The position numbers were made by a program, and so were the translations under genes. The notes under the pieces are model-generated. The model did not search any database. It worked only from the letters and a program-made list of their open reading frames with translations, and was not told the DNA's origin. Shown in pieces: positions 46,301 to 57,929 of a stretch of 64,000 bases of DNA. The stretch's first letter is position 1. Every line of letters starts with the position of its first letter. This DNA is from Diploscapter coronatus (lineage: Eukaryota > Nematoda > Chromadorea > Rhabditida > Rhabditidae), in the NCBI GenBank assembly GCA_964036155.1, contig OZ038423.1, positions 682,001 to 746,000 of the forward strand, read 5' to 3'.

Positions 46301-47345
46301 GCTTCCACTTCGCAAGTACACCGTCGTCCCACCAAATGGGTTGCCGATCTCGACTCATGGAATGACGAAACCAACGACGGCGACAGCTGAAACTTCCACG
46401 GAGGAAGGTATTTCGTCGGAATCCACCATCAGCTCGACAACGATGACGACCACAACGACCACGACAGCTGCTCCATCCACTACTGCTTCGACAACGACGA
46501 CCACCAAGAGTACGACCACAGCTAAGTCTGAGAAGCCCGACACTGTCACGACGCAGAAATGGATTCCAATTTCATCCACGCCTATCAGCACTACTCAATG
46601 TAAGAGTCTGAAATTCGATTGTTGAAAATAATGGCCCCTTGTAGTTCTCACCCTCTTCTCCATATTATTTCTCAGAAAAGAGGATAGTAGCTACAGTGAA
46701 CCGAAATAATAAAAAATTCAGCAACAACCCGACCAACCACAACCCCGAAGATCCCTCGCTGGTGGCCTTTGGCGAGCACGGAGATACCCTGGTGGCAGAA
46801 GGTGGAAAATGGAAATCAGCACACGTTGCCTCCGCTGTTCCCGATCTCAGCAAACATTCCCACTTCAACGTTGAAAGTGATTGCCGCTGGTAAATCGGTA
46901 TGAAAAGTTGATGAAAGCAAAACGTTCCTGCAAGCTGGTGATCTTCAGGGTATGAAGCCCGATGAATCGCAGAACCGGGTGATTGTACCTGTGCCGAGCA
47001 CACCGTCGAACATCGACGATCTGTACGAGCAGACGATCAACGCGTTGTGTTCCTGGCTTCCACGAGTGTTCACTTCAATTTCGCCAGAGCTGTGCAAGAT
47101 GCAAGGGAAGCGGGCTGCTAAGTAGGCGATTTTGGAAGAGCACTCCCCAGAAATTCGTCTCTTTCAGATGGATGGCACCTATCGCGAACAGCTACGCGGA
47201 GCGCTTTAGGATGAGCAGAATGAACCGACGAAACCACGTCCAGAACGTCAACATTCACGCCTCGTTGAAACCATCGCGGTACGATCCAAGCGAGGAAACG
47301 ACGGAAGACAGGGACGAAGTCCACCAGCGGCGAAAACGATATTGA
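43316..47345 (+). CDS. secreted-type carotenoid oxygenase (BCO/RPE65 family) with Thr-rich C-terminal extension
   Basis: The family is made of Fe(II) dioxygenases that cleave carotenoids, for example to retinal. The ATG at 43316 follows TTTTCAG directly, which fits a trans-splice site. The N-terminus is a strong signal peptide (LLAISWLLVLSTWAQ), unusual for a mostly cytosolic family. All four iron-ligand histidine blocks are present in order: SARFHPNLDF, GYIHSITSTENY, FVTHQLNAFENP and IPFGFHNRFF. The core ends near GHGGFATLPLRKYTVV. A Thr/Ser-rich mucin-like segment follows (runs of TTTTTT), then a Pro/Trp/Lys stretch, a last domain (ALCSWLPRVFTSISPELCK) and a basic end (VHQRRKRY) at the TGA at 47343-47345. 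About 15 exons; roughly 780 residues against about 530 for usual members. The frame through 46722-46900 was chosen because only it continues in phase across both introns. Confidence 0.85.
45243..45330. repeat. fold-back repeat related to family J
   Basis: TTGCAGAAAAAATAGTG pairs with CACTATTTTTCTGCGAG around a GA/CT-rich centre. It lies in an intron of the carotenoid oxygenase gene. The sequence after it (TCGAGTTTTGAGAAGT) also matches the arm of the element at 11465. Confidence 0.65.
46633..46702. repeat. fold-back repeat family C, copy 2 (inverted)
   Basis: GGCCCCTTGTAGTTCTCACCCTC pairs with GAGGATAGTAGCTACAGTG. Its reverse complement matches the copy at 18379-18457 almost throughout. It fills most of an intron in the carotenoid oxygenase gene. 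Confidence 0.75.
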
Positions 47346-48663
47346 AATTTCCTCATCAAATATTTAGAGTTTACGCAAATTTGAGAATTATCGAAACGCA
47401 GGAGCAAAGTTTATTGCATAAAATGTGTGAAATTTCGCCTAGATCTTCCAAAATAAAAAAAACTGATTTCATAGTAAATTTGAAAGATCTGGGTTGAGAG
47501 TTCGTTGATCTTCCATTCATAATTCCTCGGTAATTAGTCAAGCGCGTCTGAGGGTAGTTAACCTTCAGTTTTATACGTGCAAATCCCGCATAGTCCGTAG
47601 GGCGTATCGCTCATTTTTCTCGTACTTTCCTACAAAATTGCTCCAACACTCTCAAACTTGAACAGGTGCCTTTTGAAATTCTTTCGTAAATCTACACTTC
47701 TTTCAAATTCTAAGTTTTTTCTGTCTGTGATATACTGGTTGTTACGTTGATGATCAATAAAGAACAAATATTAAAAATAGAACCAAAATGTCGTGAAAGA
47801 CACGACTCTGGCTTTGGTAGAAAGGGGAGAAGAAAAGGGGCTGGGTCGAATCGTGTAGTATTTCGAAGCCCGCTCCCGCATGGTTTTGGTCGTAAACATC
47901 GAAAGACAATGTTTTGGTAGATTCTCTTTCTTTGGAATGATAACATTGTCTCTCGACGTATCCCCCGGGGTCGCTGAAAAGGGGGGGGCCTTTCAGATAA
48001 ACGTCGCTCGAAGTCGCCCGCATTTTATATATTTTGTCTTTATTTGAATTGTATTTATTTAATTTGTATTATTCTTTGTAAATAAAGGTTTAATTACCCA
48101 AGTTTGAGGTTGAGCACACAAGACACGCAGCACAACCCCAACAGCCCACATCCCAAGCCCTGAGTCTGTTTACAAAACTAGATAAGGATATAAGGATTTA
48201 ACTCTGCCGACAACCCTGAAGGTTGAGCAAAATCGGAATGAATAGGATAAAAATAGAGAATCGACTTTACCTAAAAGAAAATTAAGAATGATAAAATGAA
48301 CCCGCATGCAAATGAATTAATATTTTGTCCGTATCTTTGTGTAAAGTGAAGTTGTGAAGTTAAACTTCTTGAGAAAAGGGAAAGCTTGCGCAGATACACT
48401 TTCGATGGTGAGAATGACAAAAAGTGACGATGTTTCGATAAAACGCAACCAGAATCATCGGCAGAGTTAAATCCTTATCTAGTATAAAGTGCGCAGTATC
48501 ATAACCACTTTTGTCCTTTATCATGCGATGAGTGCTTATAAACGTTTGTTAGCGAGTTCTTTGCCGACAGCCCTGCTAACTAATATTAGCTCGCTTTATA
48601 ACACACGAGGAAAGCGTTGATAGGTATTGATTGAATTCTCGAAGTCAACCAAATTCAGTCAAA
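47346..48663. other. gap between the carotenoid oxygenase and Kelch genes
   Basis: No gene seen. Notable items are a GC-rich patch with CCCCCGGGGTCG and a run of nine G near 47964-47990, and a separated 20-bp inverted repeat listed next. Confidence 0.5.
48191..48478. repeat. perfect 20-bp inverted repeat spaced by about 250 bp
   Basis: TAAGGATTTAACTCTGCCGA at 48191-48210 and its exact reverse complement at 48459-48478. The pairing extends outward in part (GATAAGGATA facing TATCTAG). It could be the ends of a small DNA element. Confidence 0.6.
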
Positions 48664-50183
48664 ATGAGTGGTGAACCTATGTCAACTTCTACAAATCCCA
48701 TTTCCAAAGCCGTAAGTTGAAATTCAAATTCAAATTCAATTTTTTTTCAAAATAATGCTATTTTACAATGGAAAAAACAAAATCGATGCGACAGGGCCTC
48801 TCCCCATGAATGATTCTTGTCTAAAAATTATCGCAAGGCTTTAGTCCATCATAAACCATTGGAGGGATTTGATGAGGACTATCCAAAACGTCGTTTATTT
48901 TGCATTTTGAGAACAAATAACTCATTACTAAAAATGGAACTGATAATTTCAGAAAGGAATTGAAATTCCATTAATTCATAATGCAATGAATGAATTAGCC
49001 CGAAATATCAATAATTTGCTAATTGGCGGAGACAATTCATTAGATAATTCGCATAAAATTTTGTTTTACTGTAAGAAATTATATTGAAAGCTAAGTAAGA
49101 GACTTTGAAACGATTCGTAATAATTTAGATTTATATCGAAATAATCTTAAAGATGAAGGAAGGATATGCTTGTTCAATTCACTTACCTACTCAGTAGAAG
49201 AGATTGCAGAATTCCATGATTGTTATGCGCCATATGAATTAGCAACTACACAGAACAAAGTAAATTTTTATGTTCATTATTTTGAATAATTTTTTAGGTT
49301 TCAGATTTTTGCAATTAACGACGAAAATAAATCTTTTGAAATATATGATTTGAATACTCGACAAATTTCAAGGGGTTTTATCAACAAATCCATGAATGAT
49401 CGATTCAAAGAATTTTACAGGTCCAGATCCTCCTGAATGGCGTGATGGTGCATCTGTAGTTTATTTCAAAGACAAATTGTATTATTTGGGTGGAGAGGAT
49501 CCTAAAACATGGGAAAATACGAATTGAGTTGATGTAAGAAGACCGAATGAAAGTCCATGAAATAATTTATTCAGGTTTTAATAGACGGAAAATGGCAAAC
49601 AGGACCTGCTTTTCCTTTTCCAATTATATGTGTTCGAACAATAACATGCGATGGAATTTTATACGGTCATATTATAGCATATTCATTACTGTAATTATGG
49701 ACATTCAGTTATTGATGGGTGGGGAAGTAGAAAGATATATCGATTATCAGATGAGGAACGAGAATGGATTGAAATTGGAGAGATTCCAGAAGAACGAGGC
49801 CCTTTCGAAGTCGCATCGTTAAATGGAAGAATTTACATAACTGGAGGACGGAAGTCGTTAATTTTGTATGATAAATAATGTATCATATATTTAGTAATGA
49901 TTATGATATATTAAAATCCTGTCTGTGTTTCGACTCCTCAGCTCCAGTTGACAGTCGAATTTCTCGAATCGCTGATATGAATTATGCAAGATATTTTCAT
50001 TCACTCGTTGTTGCAAATGGAAAATTGTTTGCAAGCGGAGGGTGAGTTGAGATTTTGCATATATCTATACGAAATATTTGATAGCTTAGATTTCAAAGGC
50101 GTCTTATGGTGAATTTTTGTAATTCAATCGAGGAATACAATCCACAAACGAATAAATGGCGTGAAGTCGGAGAATTAACATAA
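48664..50183 (+). pseudogene. Kelch-repeat gene with in-frame TGA, possible pseudogene
   Basis: Coding blocks from the ATG at 48664 to the TAA at 50181-50183 show Kelch repeats. The marks are WRDGASVVYFKDKLYYLGGE, DGKWQTGPAFPFPII, FEVASLNGRIYITGG, MNYARYFHSLVVANGKLF and EEYNPQTNKWREVGELT. Kelch repeats form beta-propellers that bind proteins, often as cullin-3 adaptors. I see no BTB domain; the N-terminal part (IHNAMNELARNINNLLIGG) is unrecognised. In the third block the frame runs ENTN, TGA, VDV, so a stop at 49525-49527 interrupts an otherwise conserved stretch; a CGA-to-TGA change would explain it. One later intron (about 49868-49896) would be only 29 bp. Both points favour a damaged gene. 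A sequencing error or readthrough is possible. Confidence 0.65.
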
Positions 50184-51668
50184 GATAAAAGCTTGATTAT
50201 AATCATCTCAGATTTCATATAGAAATTTTATTCAATAAAATGTGAGACAATAATTTAATTTCAATGCACATGATACAGACAACTTTCGAAGACATCCAAA
50301 AGTGATGAGGGATAATTGTAACTGAAATAAATATTCATTAAAATATGTTATTTTAAAAAATGATACAATTTGGTTATGGGTAATGATTTTCTCCCCAAGA
50401 TAGGTTCAAAAAGACACTACCGTCAATGTCTAAGTAGTTGTCCGATTTCTTTTGCTTGTGACTATCACTGCCCGTGTTGGTTCTGACAAATGGCAGGTTG
50501 AATGTCTGGTTGTTTTCTATATCCCTTGTATATTTGAGGTTCACCTCTAAGACTAAACAGCTCGGCTACACGTGGGAAGTGAAAGTTTATTGTTAAAGTC
50601 CGTAGGAGTGAGAATATAGTTAATTTTGATTGGATTTTTTTTCCGTATAAACACAAAAGATTAAAAAATCACGTGTTTTTGCAAGATCCACAAAGTCATA
50701 ATAATTACGCTGATCTCAGAAAGAGGGTATTGGGGGTGCTGCGTTCGCGCGCAAGTGTCGTCGTAGCCAATTACTACAAGTGCCTTGACTCTACTCGCTT
50801 ACTCCCTCCGGCTGCTTGTTTTATTATTTTCACATTACACTTCGCACGTTGTCTCGCTCGCGTGCTGCAGACTTTCCATTATTCTCCATTCAATGACATA
50901 GTGGGGAATATACCGTTCGTTATTTAATTACACACACCTCATATTTCCTTTAAACCACATCTGAAATACGTTACTTCCTCCAAACTTGGGAATTTTCAAC
51001 TTTTATTCGCCTTGTCCATTATTCAACTTTACACAAATCATTGAAATTTTAAGTCTATCAACTTCCTTCCCATTTTATTGAATCGCCAACTTCAAACTAC
51101 AGAAATTCTCGAAATTTAACAAATTCAAAATATCTATAAGTCTCCGTGCAATTCATTTCTGCAAAATAACGCGCTACTTCTTTGAACTTCTAACCATTAT
51201 CGTCAGCATTTTTTCTATCGCTCCGTGTTTAGTTCAAGGCTAACCTGATCTAACATGTCATTTTTCGGGCGACCCCTTTGCAAATCAACGCATCTATCTT
51301 CTGATTTTTACTTATCAGATATCGACTTTTTACCATCTCTTACTCCAGTTAATCCGGATATAAGCTGTCTCAAAACATTTTAAGGAACATCTCTCTACCA
51401 ATGACTAAGGATAGGCCTCTAAACCGTCTCAGATATATGAAATCTTAGAGAAAAAGAAGGACGATTGGCCTTACAAGCGCCACCCAGCTGGGCGCCGCTC
51501 TTCTAGAGGTCATTGTTGGTTTTTCCATCGATCCTCTGCGTCTCTGAATTTTTCTGTGGTTAAGAATAGCACAATACTTTGCCCCTTACTCTGTCGTCCT
51601 TAACTTTCACGCTCATTTGAACTCATTGCAACTTTTCACTCGTGATATATTGCAGTTTTCAGAACTAT
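50184..51668. other. gap between the Kelch and SOD-repeat genes
   Basis: Open frames near 50465 (minus) and 50673 (plus) show no domain. A small GC-rich patch with CCACCCAGCTGGGCGCCGCTC lies near 51481-51501. No gene seen. Confidence 0.5.
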
Positions 51669-54600
51669 ATGAGAACTATATATGGATTGTTCTTGTATAT
51701 AACAATTTGTATATATTATTCTACAGCTAATAATGTGTACAAGACTTTGATATATGGCGAGTTATTCAAGGGATTCATCGTGGTAAGTAAGTCTTCGTAA
51801 CAAAACATTTACCTCCAAACATTTGAGGTCGCTCTAATTTTTGCGCGCATATGCATTAGTTATATCGCTATTTGTGGATGAGAACCACAAACTTGTGTTG
51901 ACGTGTCTGCGTCTCTAATCGCTTACATAGTTAAGCATAGAGGAGGATATGACAGAATCAATCCCCCAGGCCATGTACGGCGAAATGAAACTTGATTTGT
52001 AAGGCGCAACAGGCAAAATCCGCGCGCGTGCGTTGCTTGCATAATCTTCACTTGGAGAAACTGCCCCGGGTCAATTGGTGCATCGAAACTTGAGGATTAG
52101 AGAAAAAAGGAGAGAATGAATCGAAATGGCTTTAGTTATTAGAAGCTTTTTTTTTAACATTGAAAATCTACTGCATCGAAATGGAGCGATATCACGAATC
52201 TATAAAAAAAAATTGCTCTTCAAATTAACTCAAATAATGTTTAGATAACTCCCCTCGACACTAATGAGAACGAGTATCTGATATCGTTTGAAATTCATCA
52301 AGAGCAGGGCGGTGAAACATGGGCCTTGCATCAGGGCTCTTGTCCGTACGAACAGTCGGTGAGTATCAAGTTTGTGTCCAGTTTTATAAATGTGTTACCA
52401 AACTTTTCTTTTGATTTATAAAACAATTGATTTCTTGTTTTTCAAAATCTTTCTCTGAAATTCCAACATGTTCACCATCGACTGTTTTCAATGACCGATT
52501 ACCTGAGACATGATAAATGATGCGCACAGATTCGACTATGCAAGGTGTGCATTGCGTATTTACGAGTAGTCGTCAAAATCATTTCTTGAGAATCAATTAA
52601 TTGCCGTCTACTTGCTGCAAACAACGCGTCAATTTTCATGCATAAAATTTTCTTACCTTTTATTTTATCTCAAATAGTTGGTCATTGACAATATCCGTCT
52701 TAGCTTATTTAGGGTTTGTTGTTATTTTTTACTTTTTCTTTGATTATCCGAGGTTTGTTTTTGATACCTAAAATTCGGTCTGTTTTCAGAAAATGCTGAA
52801 CAATTGCAAGCGCGCGAAGAAGTCGCCCCATTTGTTTCGCGAAATGCCTTTGACGCAGATGAAGCTGACCGCCGAACAGCTAATGGGCCATACGATCGTT
52901 GTGTCTAGACCTAAGAGCATTGTAATCTTTTTTATTCAATTTAGCTGTTTTTTAAGTTCATCCATTTCATTCATAGTCAATGATTCAAGTTCACAAATTC
53001 CTAATCTTTTATATGAACGGGCCCTACCATTTCATCGTTAGATTGGTGAACTGTCCAAGATGCCGGAATATATGCGTCATAATGATTTTAGGATGGTCAC
53101 TTTTTCCATCAACATGATTTCTCCTCGAAATTATATATGAGATTTCTAAAAGTTCTTCAATTAAAAATCAATCTTACAAAAATGTTAGGTGCTGGCTTGC
53201 GCCACGATCGTTTTCCCGGACCAATCTTTGATGAGAGCCGCATTCCACAAGGACTCCGTAGATGGGCATGTTCATATACTCAAATTGAAGGATAAAGTTG
53301 ATTTTTGAATCGTCCCTGATATAAACTTTCAATTTTAGATCCGGCTCATGCCCGATCTACGCTACAATCAAAAATATTCCAAAGAAGAACCACCATCTCA
53401 AGACGTTTATCAATGGGGATTCGTCAAGAATTGTGAAGATATGAGCAGAAATTTAACCGAAACTGGAAACTATTCCAATAATGAAATTGGTATCGATTCG
53501 AGGAACGTCATAACCATCGGTAAATGTGGGCATTTTATATTCCGCACCCACTTTTTGAGGAGAAAATAGGGAAAGGACGTAGGGAAAGAAAAAAATGAGT
53601 GTGGGTGTGTGAAATGCAAGAGGCCGTAAATTAGCTTTTTTTTTAAATATAATTTAAAGTAAAATTTTTAGAGAAGGTTCCAGAAAACAACTCAAATCAA
53701 GAATATCTAATGCTTTACAAAACCGAACTGCCATTTGCTTGCTCTAAAATAAAAGACGTCGAACCGAGAAATTTGAAGGCCCAGCAATTCATTCTTAGTC
53801 AGGTATAAAAATTTTGCTACTTCTCTAAAAAGTAAAGCTTCCAGTCCCACCCCTTCGAGGCTCTACACGCTACAAATTTGAGTGATCCTAAGAATCTACC
53901 TGAGAAATTACTTATTAGGTAAAGTATGTTAAAAATCGCGAATCTTTATTGATTTTTAGAGATGATTGCCTAGACCGATCCTCAGAACAAATCTACTTGA
54001 AATATTCCGAAAATTATTATCCAGAAGCTAGTATTTTCGGTTCTGAATCGATTCTGCTGAAGGTATTTTTCAAGTGCAATATTTAAAAAATAAAAAAGAA
54101 GTAAATTTAGGCCCTTGCTGATCAAGAAAAATGTGACGTTCTGCGTCCCTATCAATATAGCATGCCTTCTACCACATCTGTATTCGTGCATCCTATTATT
54201 GGACGGTAGATTATGAATTAGATAAATTTTTAAATTCGATAAAATATAGTATAAGTGGCAATTACTAAATGGCGGGGTGCTATAGTTAAGGATAAACGAG
54301 AGGATGAAATTTGAAAGAATTAGTATCAAAAAGATACTCCGCCATTTAGTAATTGCCAGTAGAAGTCCAGGAATCTATTTTGTTGAATCTATATTTAGAG
54401 GAGATTTTGATTTAACATTTTTTAAATAATGGCCTTCAGAATAACACTGGTAGACGATGGTGATTCTATTCGAGCTACCGGTGAATTGAAACAAACATTT
54501 GACGAACAATCCTTGAGAGCTACGCTAATGATTACGAAAGAACCTCTGAAAGGCGCCACCTGCCCAGCTTATGTTCAGGTGAACTTGCTAAATTTATTAT

Positions 54601-57072
54601 CAATGATCGGCTACTCGAGACGAAATAAATGACACTGGCTTTTGATGTGTGATAATTAGCGCGTTCTTTGCAGCAGACTTTACGCTATTACATCATATTC
54701 AAGGAATGAGGTAGATCACTATTTGTGCATGCGCAATGCACACTTTTCGCATTCGTATCTGTGCATCATTTATTTCGTCTCAAGTTATCGGTCATTGACA
54801 ATATTGAAAAGCTCATTTAATAGAAATGCAACGCTAAACTATTGTTAGCCATTGGTATATTTAAATTACACTTGCATTGCATTATATTTCTATATAAAAA
54901 TGCTATTTTTAAGTAGTTTTAAATCTTGATTCAGATGGATTGTAAAAACACCGACAAATGCCATACCATTGAAGACGTTGCATTAATCGTTGGGAAAAAC
55001 GAGGCGAAGAGTAAGTTCTTTCCTTAAATCTCCTAAAATTTCAACAATTTTAAGCCACGCTCTACGGATCTTTTCCTTGGTTCAACATTTCTGCAAGTAA
55101 CGCTGTAGTACTTGACTTATTATGGACCAAGGTGGAAAATTTTGAATTTTCGAATATATGAAAATGGCAATTTTAGGCCTGCGCAAATCTAACCTATCTC
55201 CCGTACGGTTCGATATTTGCAAGTGCCACGATTAAAAAGTTTTCCCCGGTTTCGGCCCCTAATGTCGCTTCGATAGTGGCTCTGGAGTATCCAGTCCATC
55301 AATATACAGAGGTTCTGAACATGCCAATTTTCAAAAAATACCGATTGTTTTAGATATTGATAAATAAAAGACGTCCTGTATCTTCTATAGAACTCCATTC
55401 TAGACCGATAGATAGCACAGTTACTAGCGGGCCTCCTTGTGGTGAACAGACTCTAGGGCCTTCTATAAACGTCCTTCCATAAATAGAATTGTTTTCTAAA
55501 AGGTATACAAATTTAGGCCTCTTGGTTAGCCGAGATAAAACCGTTAATGGAATCTGAAGAGAATGATACGAGGTCTGAAATTGTATTCCTTTCCTGAAAA
55601 AACTTAATCCTCAGCGTAATCCTGCCGAAAAATTTGATAACTGGTCCTGAAAGTTTACTTGGAAACTCGGTTTTATTGACTGGCGAAAAACAAACTGCTT
55701 GCGGGGATTTTGAACTTCGCGGAGTCAAAACCATTCTTCTAGCGAAATTTTTTAATCCCTTTGAAGGATATGTTAAATTAGTAAGGTTTATGCAATTTTG
55801 TCAACAAATATGAACATTTTTAGACACAGAATTTCGCTGAAAACTGGTCTATGGGACTACCAACCGAGATTCGGTACGAAATTAACGAAGTTGGCAATAT
55901 TGATGAAAACCCAGTAAAGGTAGGAGACAAATTTTACCCAAAAGTCTAAACATCCCATTTCAGATCCCATTAGATTGGGACATCGTTGATTCTGAAGGAA
56001 TGACTTGTAAATCCGCTATAAGATACAACCCTCTCCAAGTCAATGTAAGATCCAGAGTTTTTTTTTTTTTAATTTAAAGAAGAGCTAAGAACCATCGTGA
56101 TATAAATTAATGAATATCGTTAACATTAGAAAATATTGTGTACCTATAATAGTAAATAATTCAAAGAATATAAAGAAATATGCAGCAATGACGCTTACTT
56201 AATATCATGATATTTCCTGATTACCTTTTAAAAATTCAGGAATCCCTTTGTAATCCAAATAACATGGAAATGTGTTCGTTTGGAAGTGGGTCTACAAGAG
56301 CCGGTCCTTTCATTCTAAACACGAGGAAACATTTTGTCGTAAAAAATTTGCCCCTGGCTGGACCGTTTTCGGGTATTTTCTCAGATTCGCTTAAAAACTA
56401 ATCTAATTTCATAGTTAACAATAAAACTTTCCGAATACGGAAAGACAATTCAACGTATGCCTGCGAAAAATTGACACTTATGAATGCGGTAAGTCCGAGT
56501 CATGTTTTTATTTTTTCTTGATTCTTGCAAATTTATAGGCTACTTTTCGATGGGTAGTATTGACGGAAAGAAATCTATCGTCTATGCAAAATGAGCTTTC
56601 AAGCCGGCTAAATATCAGCAATTATCAAATTGAAGTTGACTATACAAGGGAGTTGTTCAAGTCTAGATGCAGTATATATCGGATCACGATATATGGTATT
56701 GAAAGTGGCTTTTTGTATTCCACGCCCACTTTTTGAGGAGAGAGTAGGGAAGGGAAATAGGGGAAAGAAAAAAGTAGGTGTGGGTGTGGAATATAGGAAG
56801 CCATTGAAAATGAACTAAATCAAACACAAGAAAAATGTAAAATTTCAGAAACGGATGAACATATCGAGAAAATATTGAAAGAATTCGATGTTGAATCCAG
56901 AAAATTTAGAAATGACTCTATTATCGATTGTTCTGGAACGATTAAAAGTGGAAAAGATAATCCGAATGCGAAGGTTCTGGAAGCTAAAGTGTCGGACTCT
57001 TCAAATCTATACGTTTCTGCTCAATTATTTCTAATTTCAATTGTTAGCATATCATTTTCGTATTTAAATTAG
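51669..57072 (+). CDS. secreted, probably GPI-anchored protein of degenerate Cu-only SOD repeats
   Basis: The ATG at 51669 opens a signal peptide (GLFLYITICIYYSTA). About 20 exons read to the TAG at 57070-57072, giving roughly 850-900 residues; the end is hydrophobic (QLFLISIVSISFSYLN), fitting a GPI signal. The body repeats the framework of extracellular Cu-only superoxide dismutases: a (V/I)xGxV strand, a Y/F-x-I/W-x block, CxxG, LPLxGPxSVV, then (Y/L)ACxxI. Clearest matches: LACATIVF with SVDGHVHILK; VFVHPIIGRITLVDD; ITGPESLLGNSVLLTGEKQ with TACGDFELRGV; FGSGSTRAGPFILN with VKNLPLAGPFSV and STYACEKL. Ligand histidines of the enzyme are mostly gone: YEIN for WHIH, RYNP for HYNP, STRAG for SGKHG. 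Some His remain in repeat 1 (FEIHQ, WALHQG). It is likely a binding or structural protein, not an enzyme. The intron after HPIIGR was placed so that the strand continues. The family call rests on recalled patterns. Confidence 0.6.
53534..53620. repeat. fold-back repeat family B, copy 3
   Basis: ATATTCCGCACCCACTTTTTGAGGAGA faces AAAAAAATGAGTGTGGGTGTGTGAAAT. It is more diverged at the ends than the other copies. It lies in an intron of the SOD-repeat gene. Confidence 0.65.
56713..56796. repeat. fold-back repeat family B, copy 4
   Basis: TTGTATTCCACGCCCACTTTTTGAGGAG faces AAAAGTAGGTGTGGGTGTGGAATAT. It is in another intron of the SOD-repeat gene, so one gene carries two copies. Confidence 0.75.
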
Positions 57073-57929
57073 GCCATTTAATCCATCATACGTAAAAATA
57101 CGAGTATTCGACTATTTCAGTTCCGACGTGCCAAAATATGAAATAAATAATATTTAATGATATATCGTAAACACCAATGCTGTATATCAAAATTTATTAT
57201 TTCAATATATAAAATTGTTTCACATATGTATTGCACACATATCTTCTCAAAGGTAAAGCTCGTACGGAGTTATCACAATTTCACGTTCGTGTCAGAATGA
57301 ATTCATCTACCAATTATGTTTAAAACATATACGTTAAGATAAAACCCTTCAGATAAATCGCTATGCATTAATCAATTCAATATATAAGTAATACAATTCG
57401 GTTCATATTGCAAAGCTTCGTTGTGTTGTGTTTATATGATAAATGGCACCTGATAATGAGTAAGAATTATTATTATTAGTTCGATTCCTTTTTCCATAAA
57501 CTACCTTTTCTCTTCATTTTTGTAAGAAATTATTTTGAGAAAAAGTTCTCGAATTAATAACCTCTGACTAGGATGACGAAATAATGAAGGGGTGTGCTAA
57601 AAATTTCCAATTCTTAGGAAAAATCCCCTTATCATTTCGATCTCATTAATAATAACAGCGTTCCTAGTTTAGGAAATTTAAATTCGTTAAGTAATAAGTT
57701 TAATATTTTATCATAGATTATTCTTTCATATATCCTGCCTTCAATTTATCTTAAATAGTCTTATCACTGGTTCCCTGTATTTACAGACGAATAGAGAGGA
57801 CAGGGAATGTAGGGAAATCGGAGAAATAAGAAAATAATCGTCTATAAATACAGCTGTCTGTCTGTCATCCGTCCGCAAATACAGGAGGCCTTATTACCTA
57901 ACGAATTTTAAGGTATAAAATTTCGATGT
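57073..57929. other. gap between convergent SOD-repeat and hosl-1 genes
   Basis: The flanking genes converge, so this holds two 3' ends. A weak fold-back lies near 57770-57885 (CTGTATTTACAGACGA and TCGTCTATAAATACAG). No gene seen. Confidence 0.55.

Noticed and set aside
46355..46591. Minus-strand Val-rich open frame
   Set aside because: It is the reverse of the Thr-codon run in the carotenoid oxygenase extension.
54429..54632. Possible separate gene starting at an ATG (MAFRITLVDD)
   Set aside because: The sequence fits better as an internal exon of the SOD-repeat gene using the acceptor CCTTCAG at about 54436, which continues the strand HPIIGRITLVDD.
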